From NCBI GenBank assembly GCA_030867875.1, contig JAOWCC010000019.1, positions 29,780,966 through 29,844,965 on the forward strand: 64,000 nt of DNA, read 5' to 3'. The DNA is from Actinernus sp. WN-2022 (taxonomy: Eukaryota; Cnidaria; Anthozoa; Actiniaria; Actinernidae). The notes beneath the pieces are model-generated. The model did no database searches and was not told the DNA's origin. It was given only the letters and a program-made list of their open reading frames with translations. The position numbers were made by a program, and so were the translations under genes. Shown here one piece after another: positions 45,385 through 55,640 of this stretch. Numbering within the stretch: position 1 is the stretch's first letter; the number at the start of each line of letters is the position of its first letter.

Positions 45385-45952
45385 CCAATAGATCGTTCTC
45401 ATGACGTCACACAAAAAAATGTGTCAAGAAAAGACTGATATTAGTAAAATACTTTTCATGTTGTGTATGGAGCAGGTAAAAATATGTTAATGACCGAAAT
45501 TTTGGAGCATTAGAGTACTTCGTAACTGAGCTGTCGGACAAATAACATTCAAACAATTTAGTGTAATTTGTATGCGGCGGCCATGTTGGTGTACCTCTTT
45601 GGTACACCAAGATGGCGGCCGAAAACGTACTCTACAAATAAAGCTGATTTTCCCAGCAATATGATTAGCATTCACTTCAAAACACATTATATATCACTTT
45701 TAACGTTAAATCAAGTCAAACATTTTAAATTGGCAGGAATATATGGGTTTCCATGACATTTAGGAAACACGCTGAGCTGTGCCGTCACAAAATTCAAAAT
45801 ACTCTAATTCAATAACGATTCACCGTATCGACGTAACACTTTCAAATAATACTGAGTATACCAATACCTAAATCATATTAAAAGAACAGGGTTATAGATC
45901 CTTTAGTTTAGATTTTAGAATTTTGATGACGTCACGTGAAAACGATCTATAG
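45385..45952. mobile_element. Foldback element with internal hairpin, about 568 bp
   Basis: Outer ends atagatcgttctcatgacgtc at left and, in reverse complement, atagatcgttttcacgtgacgtc at right; similarity continues patchily (attagagta, cagct blocks). At its centre, 45575-45621, lies a 21-bp-arm hairpin cggcggccatgttggtgtacc / ggtacaccaagatggcggccg with a 5-nt loop and two mismatches. It interrupts the antisense LINE. Mirror copy 58814-59381. Confidence 0.75.
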
Positions 45953-46022
45953 CTTTGTTTGTTTTCAAACCTCTTAATTGTTTAAAAACAAATCTCTCGG
46001 AAATGTTCGAAAAGCGAAAGAC

Positions 46023-46170
46023 AATAGCGATGTTTCATGTTGATAAACATTGCAATTGTTATGCTAATGTGCCAACCATGATTTGTAAAGGCCGCTTTGT
46101 GTTAGGAACCAATGGATCTCTGGTTGGCACATTAATGACAATAGATGACGACACACGAAACATCGCTATT
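46023..46170. mobile_element. MITE, 148 bp
   Basis: Ends aatagcgatgtttc and gaaacatcgctatt; inner arms taatgtgccaacca and tggttggcacatta. The plus frame 45955-46275 spans it and is not credible. Mirror copy 58596-58743. Confidence 0.8.
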
Positions 46171-46590
46171 TCACTGTTATTTGTCCTAGCTGGAGTAATG
46201 ATGTCAATGGCGCCGACTAGAGATTCAAACTTTGCTGCTAACGAAGGTCTGATCGATCGACGCTGGCTCTGTTAACTGTACTCCATCAGATTCAGATTGG
46301 ATAAAGGTCGGCTGAGAGCCATTATTAGATCTTATTACGGCAAGTCAATCATTTATAGTTTTCCATAGAGCACCTGGATTTCTTTGTTTTGTCTAATCAG
46401 ATCTTTATAGTAATTTGCTTTACATTCCTCGACTTGTTTATTTACTTTGAGCCGCAGTTTTTTTGTAACGAGCCCAGTGATGTGAGGAATTCAATTTGAT
46501 CGCCTTAGAATGCATATAGTCCCGGTCTTTCAATTGCTTGGTTCCGATTCAGGCCAAATCAAAAATGCATACCCCAAGATTTCATTGTCC

Positions 46591-47054
46591 ATGAAAATAT
46601 TTCTATGTGCTCGAAATTACTGGCACAGACTCTGTAATCTTTGAGAATGTGGACATTGAAGTTTACTCAATGAAACCAGACGTTAAACTCGGTTGCAAAA
46701 ACTGCTGGCATCAGAGACTAATTTGAGGCTTCAGTAATTAAGGCCAGTTGATATTTCCATGACTAAACTAATTTTGTGAAGGTTGGGGAGGTTGTTTTCA
46801 TCTGGAAATACCTGAAAATCAGTTACACAGACTGTGTGGGTAATCTTTAGAACTATATTTTGAATTGGCAAAACTGAATTGCTAGTATTTTTTCAAAACA
46901 AAAATTGAACAATGCATCGGTTCCTTTGCAATAATTTTTTTTTGTGCCTTAGTGCTTCGCAGGAAAAATTTTTGGGGACATTTAGCCTTGCACGAATTTT
47001 TTTTTTGGACTACCCACCCTCCCTCCCAGGATTTCTAATGGTCCACCCCTTAGT
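46591..47054. other. Boundary of the nested insertion, homopolymer-rich
   Basis: Contains three T-runs in the contexts tgcaataattttttttt, gcaggaaaaattttt and tgcacgaattttttttt, then accctccctcccaggatttc. Similar T-run contexts (tgcacgattttttttt) occur at 43600-43675 on the other side of the antisense LINE, suggesting remains of a further transposon around it. Confidence 0.4.
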
Positions 47055-47990
47055 ACTAATGAATTATTACAGAACCTCTACAACCTTTAGATTTTTATCT
47101 AACAAACAATGACGAAACCTTTCTGATAAGTAAAGTATCTTCAAAAATAATTTACACCTGTTTTGTAAATTGTAAGTCTACTCTCCCCACTGCTAAACTC
47201 TATTTCGATTCTCGTTGTGCTCACGCAGATATGCTGCTCGACTGGAAAAACATATATTTAATTCCTTTTAAGTGTGTTTTAGATACTAAAACAAGAGAAT
47301 TTCAATTTAAGTTCCTAAACCGCATTTTGTACACAAATTATTCATCTCTTTATAAGTTTGGTAAAATAGAGTCTCCTCTCTGCTCTTTTTGTCATTCGGA
47401 AGAGGAAACGGTTGAACACCTTTTCTTTCACTGTATATTTGTTAAGCATCTTTGGCAATCAGTATTTCATTTTTTACGGAAGCACAATCTTGATTTGAAT
47501 CCTTTTTCTGAACAAGTGGTTATATTAGGAGTTACAAACTTATCTGATGATTATCATTTGGTAAACCACGTTATCTTGTTAGCAAAGAGATTTGTTTATA
47601 AATGTAAATTCAAGGGAGTGCCTCCAACATTCTCGGCCTTTAGTAATAAAATCAAATTTGTGTACGACATAGAATTATTTATCGACAGGGAGAATGATAG
47701 ATTAACCTTCCATTACGATAAATGGAATAAACTTCTTCCTTTCTTGTTTACTAAACGTAGTGATGACACCGTAACCAGTTTGAATCATTAATCTGCTGTT
47801 ATATTAGTAGTAAGCGTCTTGCTCTGTAGACCTTCTTGATTTTCTTTCCAACATGTGTTGAATGTATTTATTATTATTAATATTTTTCTTTCTTTTAATA
47901 TATATATATCAGTAATGTTAAAACAAAAGAAATATTCGTGTAATTTATTTGTTTAATATAAAATAAAATATGTTAAAAGAAAATTTGATA
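47055..47990 (+). mobile_element. Tx1/L1-like LINE, C-terminal part
   Basis: Protein homology starts near 47060 (EPLQPLDFYL) and is intact from 47231 to the stop at 47789-47791: REFQFKFLNRILYTN, the zinc-finger-like CSFCHSEEETVEHLFFHC (a CCHC pattern, about residues 56-73) and KHLWQSVFHFL, the standard C-terminus of Tx1/L1-type ORF2. A T-rich 3' UTR follows to about 47990. Continues 41675-43590 after an insertion of about 3.4 kb. Mirror copy 56777-57717. Confidence 0.8.
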
Positions 47991-48260
47991 CATGGATATG
48001 ACAAGTTATGATAAACAGCAACCACTTCCTTGTAGCTCGTATTCTATAGTTTACTGACGTCCACAACAATGCGTAAATCTGTTGGATTTCTTCTTCTTCT
48101 CAATCCTCGATACTTAATTACCCGTTTAACTGTCTCAAACAGTAAAGACGAAAGAGGAAGGACAATAATCCAGAATAACTAAATCCAAAATATTCCGTTT
48201 CTCAAAATAAGTAAGTAAGCCTTTTTCTAGTGTAATATTATGTTCTGGGTTTGTTTTTAG

Positions 48261-48380
48261 TGGTCCACCAACAAGCCCCCGCCATCCCTGCCTCACGACA
48301 GCCTGATGGTGGGCCTGATGTTAAACCCTGAACATGCGCACGGTATACTAGAGCTGGGACCTCCTGCAGATAGTTCTCAG
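48261..48380 (+). CDS. Isolated coding exon, NOL6/Nrap-like, 40 codons
   Basis: A polypyrimidine tract and AG (ttgtttttag, 48251-48260) precede 120 bp open in phase 0, followed by a consensus donor (CAG|GTACGT). The translation has a WSTNKPPPSLPHDSL start and MVGLMLNPEHAHGILELGPP, then ADSSQ. The GLxLNPEHA...GPPAD pattern recalls the nucleolar ribosome-biogenesis protein NOL6 (Nrap), just before its FW...LRRF region; this assignment is from memory and moderately uncertain. GC content is clearly higher than in the flanks. No neighbouring NOL6 exons are visible: downstream are two TIR elements, upstream a LINE. It could be a stray exon of a partial gene copy. Mirror copy at 56388-56507. Confidence 0.5.
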
Positions 48381-48474
48381 GTACGTACCGCACTCATAAT
48401 GGCCCCCTCATTTGCATAATTTGGAAGATAGTTCTGTAGAGGGAAACTAATCCCACCGCATGAAAGATCATATT

Positions 48475-49121
48475 AGGGAAGAGGTCAAAACAATGGATTT
48501 CGAATAGAACCCAATTTTCTCAGGGGAGGTGGTGTATGGCGGGTAATACCCCTACCCTTTTTTTCGAGGGTCGGATTTTTTCGCGTTGTAAAATAAGGAT
48601 ACCCAGGAGTATTACACCGGGGTGTTTCTAGGCCCTTGTGTTGGCCCCTAACACAGTAGATGGTGTGTCTATTTATAGTCGCGAACTTCTGGTATGCGAT
48701 TACGTTGTCTTTTGTTCTCTTGCGCTTTAATTTATTTTAGCAGTTTGAGCCGTGTTACTTATAATTATTCAATGTATCCTAATTGGTTAAAAGTGACGGC
48801 CTTTGTTTCTTCTCGCGGGAAACTCTTTGCTAAAAATAACTCTACCGTCTACAGTGTTGTATAACAATAAAATGTGGGAAGAGGTACACTCCTCTGTAAT
48901 ATACTCCTGGGATACCTTATTTTAACGCAGACATACGTTCTTCTCTACCTGTAGAAACTTGAAATATAGTTACTTCTTCAATAAGTATGTTGTTATTCAA
49001 GAAGATATTTGTGGTCAAAAATCTAGATTTTGCCAAAATAGGTGGTGGGTTCCGAGTATAACCCCCCCCCCCCCCCTTCTCTTGGGTCCCGTAAAAGTAC
49101 CATTGTTTTGACCTCTTCCCT
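48475..49121. mobile_element. TIR element, about 647 bp
   Basis: AGGGAAGAGGTCAAAACAAT at left and its complement attgttttgacctcttccct at right. The element holds the length-variable C tract at 49062-49076. The minus frame 48917-49195 is read-through. Mirror copy 55641-56293. Confidence 0.85.
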
Positions 49122-49139
49122 GGGAGCAGTTCCCAATTG

Positions 49140-49860
49140 TGTGTCGAGAAGTAATTGCTTTCGAATTTGATTGTATCATAGGCAAACCACAACAATGAAG
49201 TGAAAACTAGAATAAAACGTGTTTACATATCGTTTGTGAAGTAAAAACAAGAATAAAATGTGTTTTACGTACTCTTTGTGAATTTGTCATTGGGGAGACG
49301 AAAGTTGTTTCACCGAACAAATAAACAGACTCCACTTTTCGTCTCCCCAGTAGGGTAAGACAGTGTTTGGTCTTGTGCCCAGGACTGTGCACTGGACCCA
49401 CCTTTACTCAAGGCCGTAATGTACTTGGAAGCGTCCAAAACAATCGCTTCTTGTGATATTCGACTCATATTTTTCGCTACGAAGGTGGTTTGGTCATTGG
49501 TTTATCTTTGTATGGTGTTGAAATTGTGTTTGAGTTTTACTTAGTTTCCGATATTGACCATTTCCTCTTCTGTTTTGTCACATGAATGGCGAGGAGTTAC
49601 CGACCATTTCCTGCCATGAATATTTGAATGTGAAATGAGGAGTCTTAAAAGTAGGGGGGAGGGGAGGGAGGGTAAAAAGTGACAAATTCACAAACAGTAC
49701 GTAAAATACGTTTTATATTCTTCTTTTCACTTCACAAACAATATATAAACACGTTTTATTCTACTTCATTATTGTGGTTTGACTATGATTGCATTTACTT
49801 TGCCTCGTGATTGGTTGAAGTAAATCAATCGTGAATTACTTCAATTCGTTATTGGTTCAT
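49140..49860. mobile_element. Long foldback element with internal hairpin
   Basis: Outer arms (about 49150-49290 and 49678-49850) share caaaccacaa, gaataaaacgtgttta, tttgtgaagt, ttttacgtact and tttgtgaatttgtca. Inside, ggggagacgaaagttg (about 49292) pairs with the complement at about 49334-49348. The arms are about 85% alike by eye. Mirror copy 54875-55622. Confidence 0.75.
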
Positions 49861-50589
49861 TGATGTTTTTTACTTGCTCCTGTCACTGGGTCACTGGTTT
49901 TGGTTTTACGATACTCGATTATTTAGCTACACTCGATTGAACAGGCTCCAACACTAGTAATTGTTTTCAGTTTAGAGCAATGTGGAGAATTGCTGCTGAG
50001 TCATAGGCATTTCGAATGCAGAAGAAAAACGTGCCAGTGCTATCAATTTAAAATAGCTGTAACTTCATTGCTTTATATTAAGCTATAGCACTCATGTTTG
50101 GCAAGATCACTCGACGTGCTCTGTCACATGGTAATGATAATGTCAGGCCTCAGCTCTTGATCGTGTGGGAAGAGATTGAATTATCCAGGTGATTACAAGC
50201 ACAGGAATCTTCACTTTTACAAGGAGCTGTCAGAACTTGAGGAGTTTATACAAAAGAAGAGAACTCGCTTCGTTCAAGGCTCATGCTCTCAAATGAAAAG
50301 TAATGGCTGGAAAATACGGGGGCGGCCTTCACCTCCTCGTAACCTGGCTATCCGAACAATGCCTATCCCTGAAACAATACAAACCCTAACCCTACAACAA
50401 TGAAATTCTTTGTAAGTGCAGTCCAAATGGGGGCCAATAAAATGCAAGGTTTTCGGATAGGTGAAGGCCTCCTGAAAATATGAGAGCGTCGTTAAAGTGT
50501 TGACGGAACCAGCTATTATAATAATAAAGTGCGTGAAACATTTAAGAATAACGTATTTTTATTGTACCGGCTCGACTTTAATTCATTTT

Positions 50590-50665
50590 CCGTCGTAAAT
50601 AAATAAATGAATAAGTGACTGACTGAATGAATGAATGAATGAATGAATAAATAAATGGTGTATTA
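50590..50665. repeat. (TGAA)n / (TAAA)n microsatellite
   Basis: Runs of aaat and gaat tetramers. Mirror copy at about 54070-54145. Confidence 0.85.
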
Positions 50666-50712
50666 AAATTATATACCTTAGCAATTACAAGAATTGAAAA
50701 CCGATATATTAA

Positions 50713-50772
50713 CAAGCTCTCAGTAAGCTCTCAGTAAGCTCTCAGTAAGCTCTCAATAAGCTCTCAGTAAGA
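50713..50772. repeat. 12-bp tandem repeat, five units
   Basis: Unit aagctctcagta, the fourth with an A for G (ctcaata). Mirror copy at about 53963-54022. Confidence 0.85.
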
Positions 50773-51241
50773 GTGGAAGTTACGAATTAAGATACGATAA
50801 ATACATACAAGTAATACTTACAAAATCTGTAATGTATAATGAAGATAAATATTATATAAATTTATAGATATATATATTAAATACACAACAACTCGTTTGG
50901 GGCTATACTGGCTCTGAACTCAGTAATTAATTAGGAACAAAAACGCAAGGTTTCTGCTATAAATGACAGTTTGAATTTCAAAAGATTTACAGAGCAGTGA
51001 TATGATAGCGTTAATTCTTTTATCGAGTCAGTATTTGTGCAATGATACGCTCATCACCGGGTTGCATCATCCATCCATCGACTTATTCCGTGTAAGAAAA
51101 CTGTAGTTCTAGAGATGAGTCGTATTAGTGGTGTGAAGCGTATGGTATAGAACACAGTAAGCGGATTGATTGGAGTTAGTTAGAAATGTAATTAGAAAAG
51201 TACTACTCACGCCTCATCGAAGTTTTCTCGATGAAATCCGG

Positions 51242-52213
51242 TTACTCTTGATTTCCAGTGTTGTTCAAGTGCAGCCATTTCCTCAACAGTAGAACAGCAT
51301 TTACTCGAATATCGCTGAACCGCAAACAATACACGATGGGATTTAAAGTTGAGTTCAAGAAACCGAGTGGAAATGTGACATTCAAAGCACGGATAATTCC
51401 GAATTTCATTTTAACACTACGCATAGTTGAATCCCATATTGATATTGTTATAATATATGGCAAATAGCAAAGAAGAGATAGAGTTATCACACATCCCATA
51501 GTTATCACTGATTTTCTAAACTTTGTGATGTTAATGTTGTTGTTGTTTGCTTGACCCTGTGCATTTATTTGTACTGTGTGGCGTCTTAAAATCAATGCGA
51601 TCTTAATGTTACAGTAAACCACGGAAAATATCAAACCAAAAATCCAAACTGACAGCACGGGTAGAAAATACTCTTGAGGCTTCCTTTGAAAAATGACAGC
51701 CCAGATAGTGAGTGCCGCGGCTGTCAGCCAAAGTAACGATACAGACATCACTATTCGGCCCTTAGTCACAACCTGATCGTACCTTAGATGTAGGCTTATA
51801 GCAAGGTATCTTTCCACTGTGATTGCCGTGATGCAGCAGGCTGATAATGCGGCAAAAAGCACACCGAATAAATAACCAAGAACGGCAACAGGGCAGTGTG
51901 CATTGATAAAGAAACCATTTTTTTTCTCGATTGGCCACCCATACGTCGATAATCTTAATTCTGATATTTTGTAAACGACAAGCAATGGCTGTGCAATAAA
52001 ACCAACTCCAAAATCCGCCGCAGCCAAACTGAAGAGGAGGTAGTTTGAGGGAGTGTGGAGTGATGGCGTTTTCCAGATCGTTAGAAGCACAAGACCATTC
52101 CCCAAAGTTGTCGTCAATGAAAGGACTGCGTTCATAACACAGGAAGCGATAAGAGCGTAATAAACGTGCCGTGTGGTACATAATGAAAAGTATACGGGAG
52201 ATGGACTAGACAT
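51242..52213 (-). CDS. Intronless rhodopsin-class (class A) GPCR, copy 1
   Basis: A 323-aa seven-helix receptor of the plasma membrane, expected to signal through G proteins; ligand unknown. Class A marks: TM1 GN (N39), TM2 LAAAD (D67), TM3 Cys107, the E-R-Y box (E134-Y136) followed by LAIS, Trp162 in TM4, CYLP (P252) in TM6 and NPIVY (291-295) in TM7. The loop between TM4 and TM5 is very short (about QRKPQEYF) and lacks the usual Cys, as in melanocortin/MECA-type receptors; cnidarian receptors of this sort are often labelled melanocortin- or adenosine-like. The third intracellular loop carries an Asn run. I start at Met64 of the longest frame (52213): the 63-codon upstream extension to 52402 crosses the palindrome centre, and in the third copy the frame is stopped upstream with no other Met. 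Confidence 0.88.
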   Translation of the reverse strand: MSSPSPVYFSLCTTRHVYYALIASCVMNAVLSLTTTLGNGLVLLTIWKTPSLHTPSNYLLFSLAAADFGVGFIAQPLLVVYKISELRLSTYGWPIEKKNGFFINAHCPVAVLGYLFGVLFAALSACCITAITVERYLAISLHLRYDQVVTKGRIVMSVSLLWLTAAALTIWAVIFQRKPQEYFLPVLSVWIFGLIFSVVYCNIKIALILRRHTVQINAQGQANNNNINITKFRKSVITMGCVITLSLLCYLPYIITISIWDSTMRSVKMKFGIIRALNVTFPLGFLNSTLNPIVYCLRFSDIRVNAVLLLRKWLHLNNTGNQE

Positions 52214-52521
52214 CTTCGGAATACAGTTATATTTTGAAGGATTGTAAAATTCATTCTGCAGAATTTGTTTGAGATGCTGATTTATAATTAAGCTTAAGAC
52301 GAGAACGTGTTTCTCGGGGCTTCTGCGTTCTTGTGGATATGAAGGGAGAATGTTTTCCTCAGTACATATGTACTGAGGAAAACATTCTCCCTTCATATCC
52401 ACAAGAACGCAGAAGCCCCGAGAAACACGTTCTCGTCTTAAGCTTAATTATAAATCAGCATCTCAAACAAATTCTGCAGAATGAATTTTACAATCCTTCA
52501 AAATATAACTGTATTCCGAAG

Positions 52522-53493
52522 ATGTCTAGTCCATCTCCCGTATACTTTTCATTATGTACCACACGGCACGTTTATTACGCTCTTATCGCTTCCTGTGTTA
52601 TGAACGCAGTCCTTTCATTGACGACAACTTTGGGGAATGGTCTTGTGCTTCTAACGATCTGGAAAACGCCATCACTCCACACTCCCTCAAACTACCTCCT
52701 CTTCAGTTTGGCTGCGGCGGATTTTGGAGTTGGTTTTATTGCACAGCCATTGCTTGTCGTTTACAAAATATCAGAATTAAGATTATCGACGTATGGGTGG
52801 CCAATCGAGAAAAAAAATGGTTTCTTTATCAATGCACACTGCCCTGTTGCCGTTCTTGGTTATTTATTCGGTGTGCTTTTTGCCGCATTATCAGCCTGCT
52901 GCATCACGGCAATCACAGTGGAAAGATACCTTGCTATAAGCCTACATCTAAGGTACGATCAGGTTGTGACTAAGGGCCGAATAGTGATGTCTGTATCGTT
53001 ACTTTGGCTGACAGCCGCGGCACTCACTATCTGGGCTGTCATTTTTCAAAGGAAGCCTCAAGAGTATTTTCTACCCGTGCTGTCAGTTTGGATTTTTGGT
53101 TTGATATTTTCCGTGGTTTACTGTAACATTAAGATCGCATTGATTTTAAGACGCCACACAGTACAAATAAATGCACAGGGTCAAGCAAACAACAACAACA
53201 TTAACATCACAAAGTTTAGAAAATCAGTGATAACTATGGGATGTGTGATAACTCTATCTCTTCTTTGCTATTTGCCATATATTATAACAATATCAATATG
53301 GGATTCAACTATGCGTAGTGTTAAAATGAAATTCGGAATTATCCGTGCTTTGAATGTCACATTTCCACTCGGTTTCTTGAACTCAACTTTAAATCCCATC
53401 GTGTATTGTTTGCGGTTCAGCGATATTCGAGTAAATGCTGTTCTACTGTTGAGGAAATGGCTGCACTTGAACAACACTGGAAATCAAGAGTAA
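52522..53493 (+). CDS. Class A GPCR, copy 2, head-to-head with copy 1
   Basis: The protein is identical to copy 1 (323 aa from Met at 52522; see 51242-52213 for motifs). The two start codons are 308 bp apart and diverge from the palindrome centre at 52367/52368, so any promoter here would be symmetric. The longer frame from 52333 encodes its first about 12 residues from the opposite arm, a by-product of the palindrome. Confidence 0.88.
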   Translation: MSSPSPVYFSLCTTRHVYYALIASCVMNAVLSLTTTLGNGLVLLTIWKTPSLHTPSNYLLFSLAAADFGVGFIAQPLLVVYKISELRLSTYGWPIEKKNGFFINAHCPVAVLGYLFGVLFAALSACCITAITVERYLAISLHLRYDQVVTKGRIVMSVSLLWLTAAALTIWAVIFQRKPQEYFLPVLSVWIFGLIFSVVYCNIKIALILRRHTVQINAQGQANNNNINITKFRKSVITMGCVITLSLLCYLPYIITISIWDSTMRSVKMKFGIIRALNVTFPLGFLNSTLNPIVYCLRFSDIRVNAVLLLRKWLHLNNTGNQE

Positions 53494-54331
53494 CCGGATT
53501 TCATCGAGAAAACTTCGATGAGGCGTGAGTAGTACTTTTCTAATTACATTTCTAACTAACTCCAATCAATCCGCTTACTGTGTTCTATACCATACGCTTC
53601 ACACCACTAATACGACTCATCTCTAGAACTACAGTTTTCTTACACGGAATAAGTCGATGGATGGATGATGCAACCCGGTGATGAGCGTATCATTGCACAA
53701 ATACTGACTCGATAAAAGAATTAACGCTATCATATCACTGCTCTGTAAATCTTTTGAAATTCAAACTGTCATTTATAGCAGAAACCTTGCGTTTTTGTTC
53801 CTAATTAATTACTGAGTTCAGAGCCAGTATAGCCCCAAACGAGTTGTTGTGTATTTAATATATATATCTATAAATTTATATAATATTTATCTTCATTATA
53901 CATTACAGATTTTGTAAGTATTACTTGTATGTATTTATCGTATCTTAATTCGTAACTTCCACTCTTACTGAGAGCTTATTGAGAGCTTACTGAGAGCTTA
54001 CTGAGAGCTTACTGAGAGCTTGTTAATATATCGGTTTTCAATTCTTGTAATTGCTAAGGTATATAATTTTAATACACCATTTATTTATTCATTCATTCAT
54101 TCATTCATTCAGTCAGTCACTTATTCATTTATTTATTTACGACGGAAAATGAATTAAAGTCGAGCCGGTACAATAAAAATACGTTATTCTTAAATGTTTC
54201 ACGCACTTTATTATTATAATAGCTGGTTCCGTCAACACTTTAACGACGCTCTCATATTTTCAGGAGGCCTTCACCTATCCGAAAACCTTGCATTTTATTG
54301 GCCCCCATTTGGACTGCACTTACAAAGAATT

Positions 54332-54559
54332 TCATTGTTGTAGGGTTAGGGTTTGTATTGTTTCAGGGATAGGCATTGTTCGGATAGCCAGGTTACGAGG
54401 AGGTGAAGGCCGCCCCCGTATTTTCCAGCCATTACTTTTCATTTGAGAGCATGAGCCTTGAACGAAGCGAGTTCTCTTCTTTTGTATAAACTCCTCAAGT
54501 TCTGACAGCTCCTTGTAAAAGTGAAGATTCCTGTGCTTGTAATCACCTGGATAATTCAA
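54332..54559 (-). other. Mirror of the doubtful 75-codon frame
   Basis: Same sequence as 50176-50403; the region 53494-54874 is the mirrored GPCR 3' flank and otherwise holds only the two simple repeats. Confidence 0.3.
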
Positions 54560-54874
54560 TCTCTTCCCACACGATCAAGAGCTGAGGCCTGACATTATCA
54601 TTACCATGTGACAGAGCACGTCGAGTGATCTTGCCAAACATGAGTGCTATAGCTTAATATAAAGCAATGAAGTTACAGCTATTTTAAATTGATAGCACTG
54701 GCACGTTTTTCTTCTGCATTCGAAATGCCTATGACTCAGCAGCAATTCTCCACATTGCTCTAAACTGAAAACAATTACTAGTGTTGGAGCCTGTTCAATC
54801 GAGTGTAGCTAAATAATCGAGTATCGTAAAACCAAAACCAGTGACCCAGTGACAGGAGCAAGTAAAAAACATCA

Positions 54875-55622
54875 ATGAACCAATAACGAATTGAAGTAAT
54901 TCACGATTGATTTACTTCAACCAATCACGAGGCAAAGTAAATGCAATCATAGTCAAACCACAATAATGAAGTAGAATAAAACGTGTTTATATATTGTTTG
55001 TGAAGTGAAAAGAAGAATATAAAACGTATTTTACGTACTGTTTGTGAATTTGTCACTTTTTACCCTCCCTCCCCTCCCCCCTACTTTTAAGACTCCTCAT
55101 TTCACATTCAAATATTCAAATAATATTCAAATATTCAAATATTCATGGCAGGAAATGGTCGGTAACTCCTCGCCATTCATGTGACAAAACAGAAGAGGAA
55201 ATGGTCAATATCGGAAACTAAGTAAAACTCAAACACAATTTCAACACCATACAAAGATAAACCAATGACCAAACCACCTTCGTAGCGAAAAATATGAGTC
55301 GAATATCACAAGAAGCGATTGTTTTGGACGCTTCCAAGTACATTACGGCCTTGAGTAAAGGTGGGTCCAGTGCACAGTCCTGGGCACAAGACCAAACACT
55401 GTCTTACCCTACTGGGGAGACGAAAAGTGGAGTCTGTTTATTTGTTCGGTGAAACAACTTTCGTCTCCCCAATGACAAATTCACAAAGAGTACGTAAAAC
55501 ACATTTTATTCTTGTTTTTACTTCACAAACGATATGTAAACACGTTTTATTCTAGTTTTCACTTCATTGTTGTGGTTTGCCTATGATACAATCAAATTCG
55601 AAAGCAATTACTTCTCGACACA
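54875..55622. mobile_element. Foldback element, mirror copy
   Basis: Mirror of 49140-49860, but with about 27 extra bp of an ATTCAAAT tandem repeat at about 55110-55140. Confidence 0.75.
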
Positions 55623-55640
55623 CAATTGGGAACTGCTCCC

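Larger units (their letters stand above)
43880..46590 (-). mobile_element. L2/CR1-like LINE inserted antisense in the Tx1-like LINE
   Basis: Reading from 46590 downward: a linker (YMHSKAIKLNSSHHWARYKK in shifted frames, 46500-46560), KEIQ.LYGK (about 46385), a break for two MITEs, an RT N-terminus with YFPSHLE/NNYRPI (45330-45200), motif A LDLSKAFVTVDHNLL (45010-44960; the usual AFD is AFV), motif B [20 protein letters not shown] (about 44830), motif C YADDTVIY (about 44720), NIKYLGIIIN and the C-terminal region to 43903. Several stops and shifts make it inactive. The palindrome arm limit (45155) and the assembly gap in the mirror copy fall inside it. Confidence 0.8.
49861..51241. other. Flank of the GPCR gene, with simple repeats; no clear gene
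   Basis: The 75-codon frame 50176-50403 (HRNLHFYKELSELEEFIQKK) might be a gene scrap but has no splice support. Simple repeats: (TGAA)n-like at 50590-50665, and five units of the 12-mer aagctctcagta at 50713-50772. The sequence next to the GPCR stop would be its 3' UTR; polyadenylation sites were not assigned. Confidence 0.45.
45155..52367 (+). repeat. Left arm of 7.2-kb inverted repeat (palindrome)
   Basis: The arm is the reverse complement of 52368-59610. The centre is agtacat|atgtact with no unique spacer. I found no base substitutions by eye, only indels: about 6 bp in a C tract (49062-49076), about 27 bp of an ATTCAAAT tandem present only on the right (about 55110-55140), and single bases near 48247, 46433 and 45180. 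The left limit is set only by the gap in the other arm; the true arm may extend to 40247. Confidence 0.95.

Noticed and set aside
45955..46275. 106-codon plus frame (mirrored at 58491-58811)
   Set aside because: Built almost wholly from a MITE with symmetric arms.
50176..50403. 75-codon frame treated as a gene
   Set aside because: Plausible-looking residues but no splice sites, start context or recognised family; left as a doubtful scrap.
52554..52973. 139-codon frame (also at 51762-52181 minus and 63425-63844)
   Set aside because: Shadow of the GPCR coding sequence in another frame.
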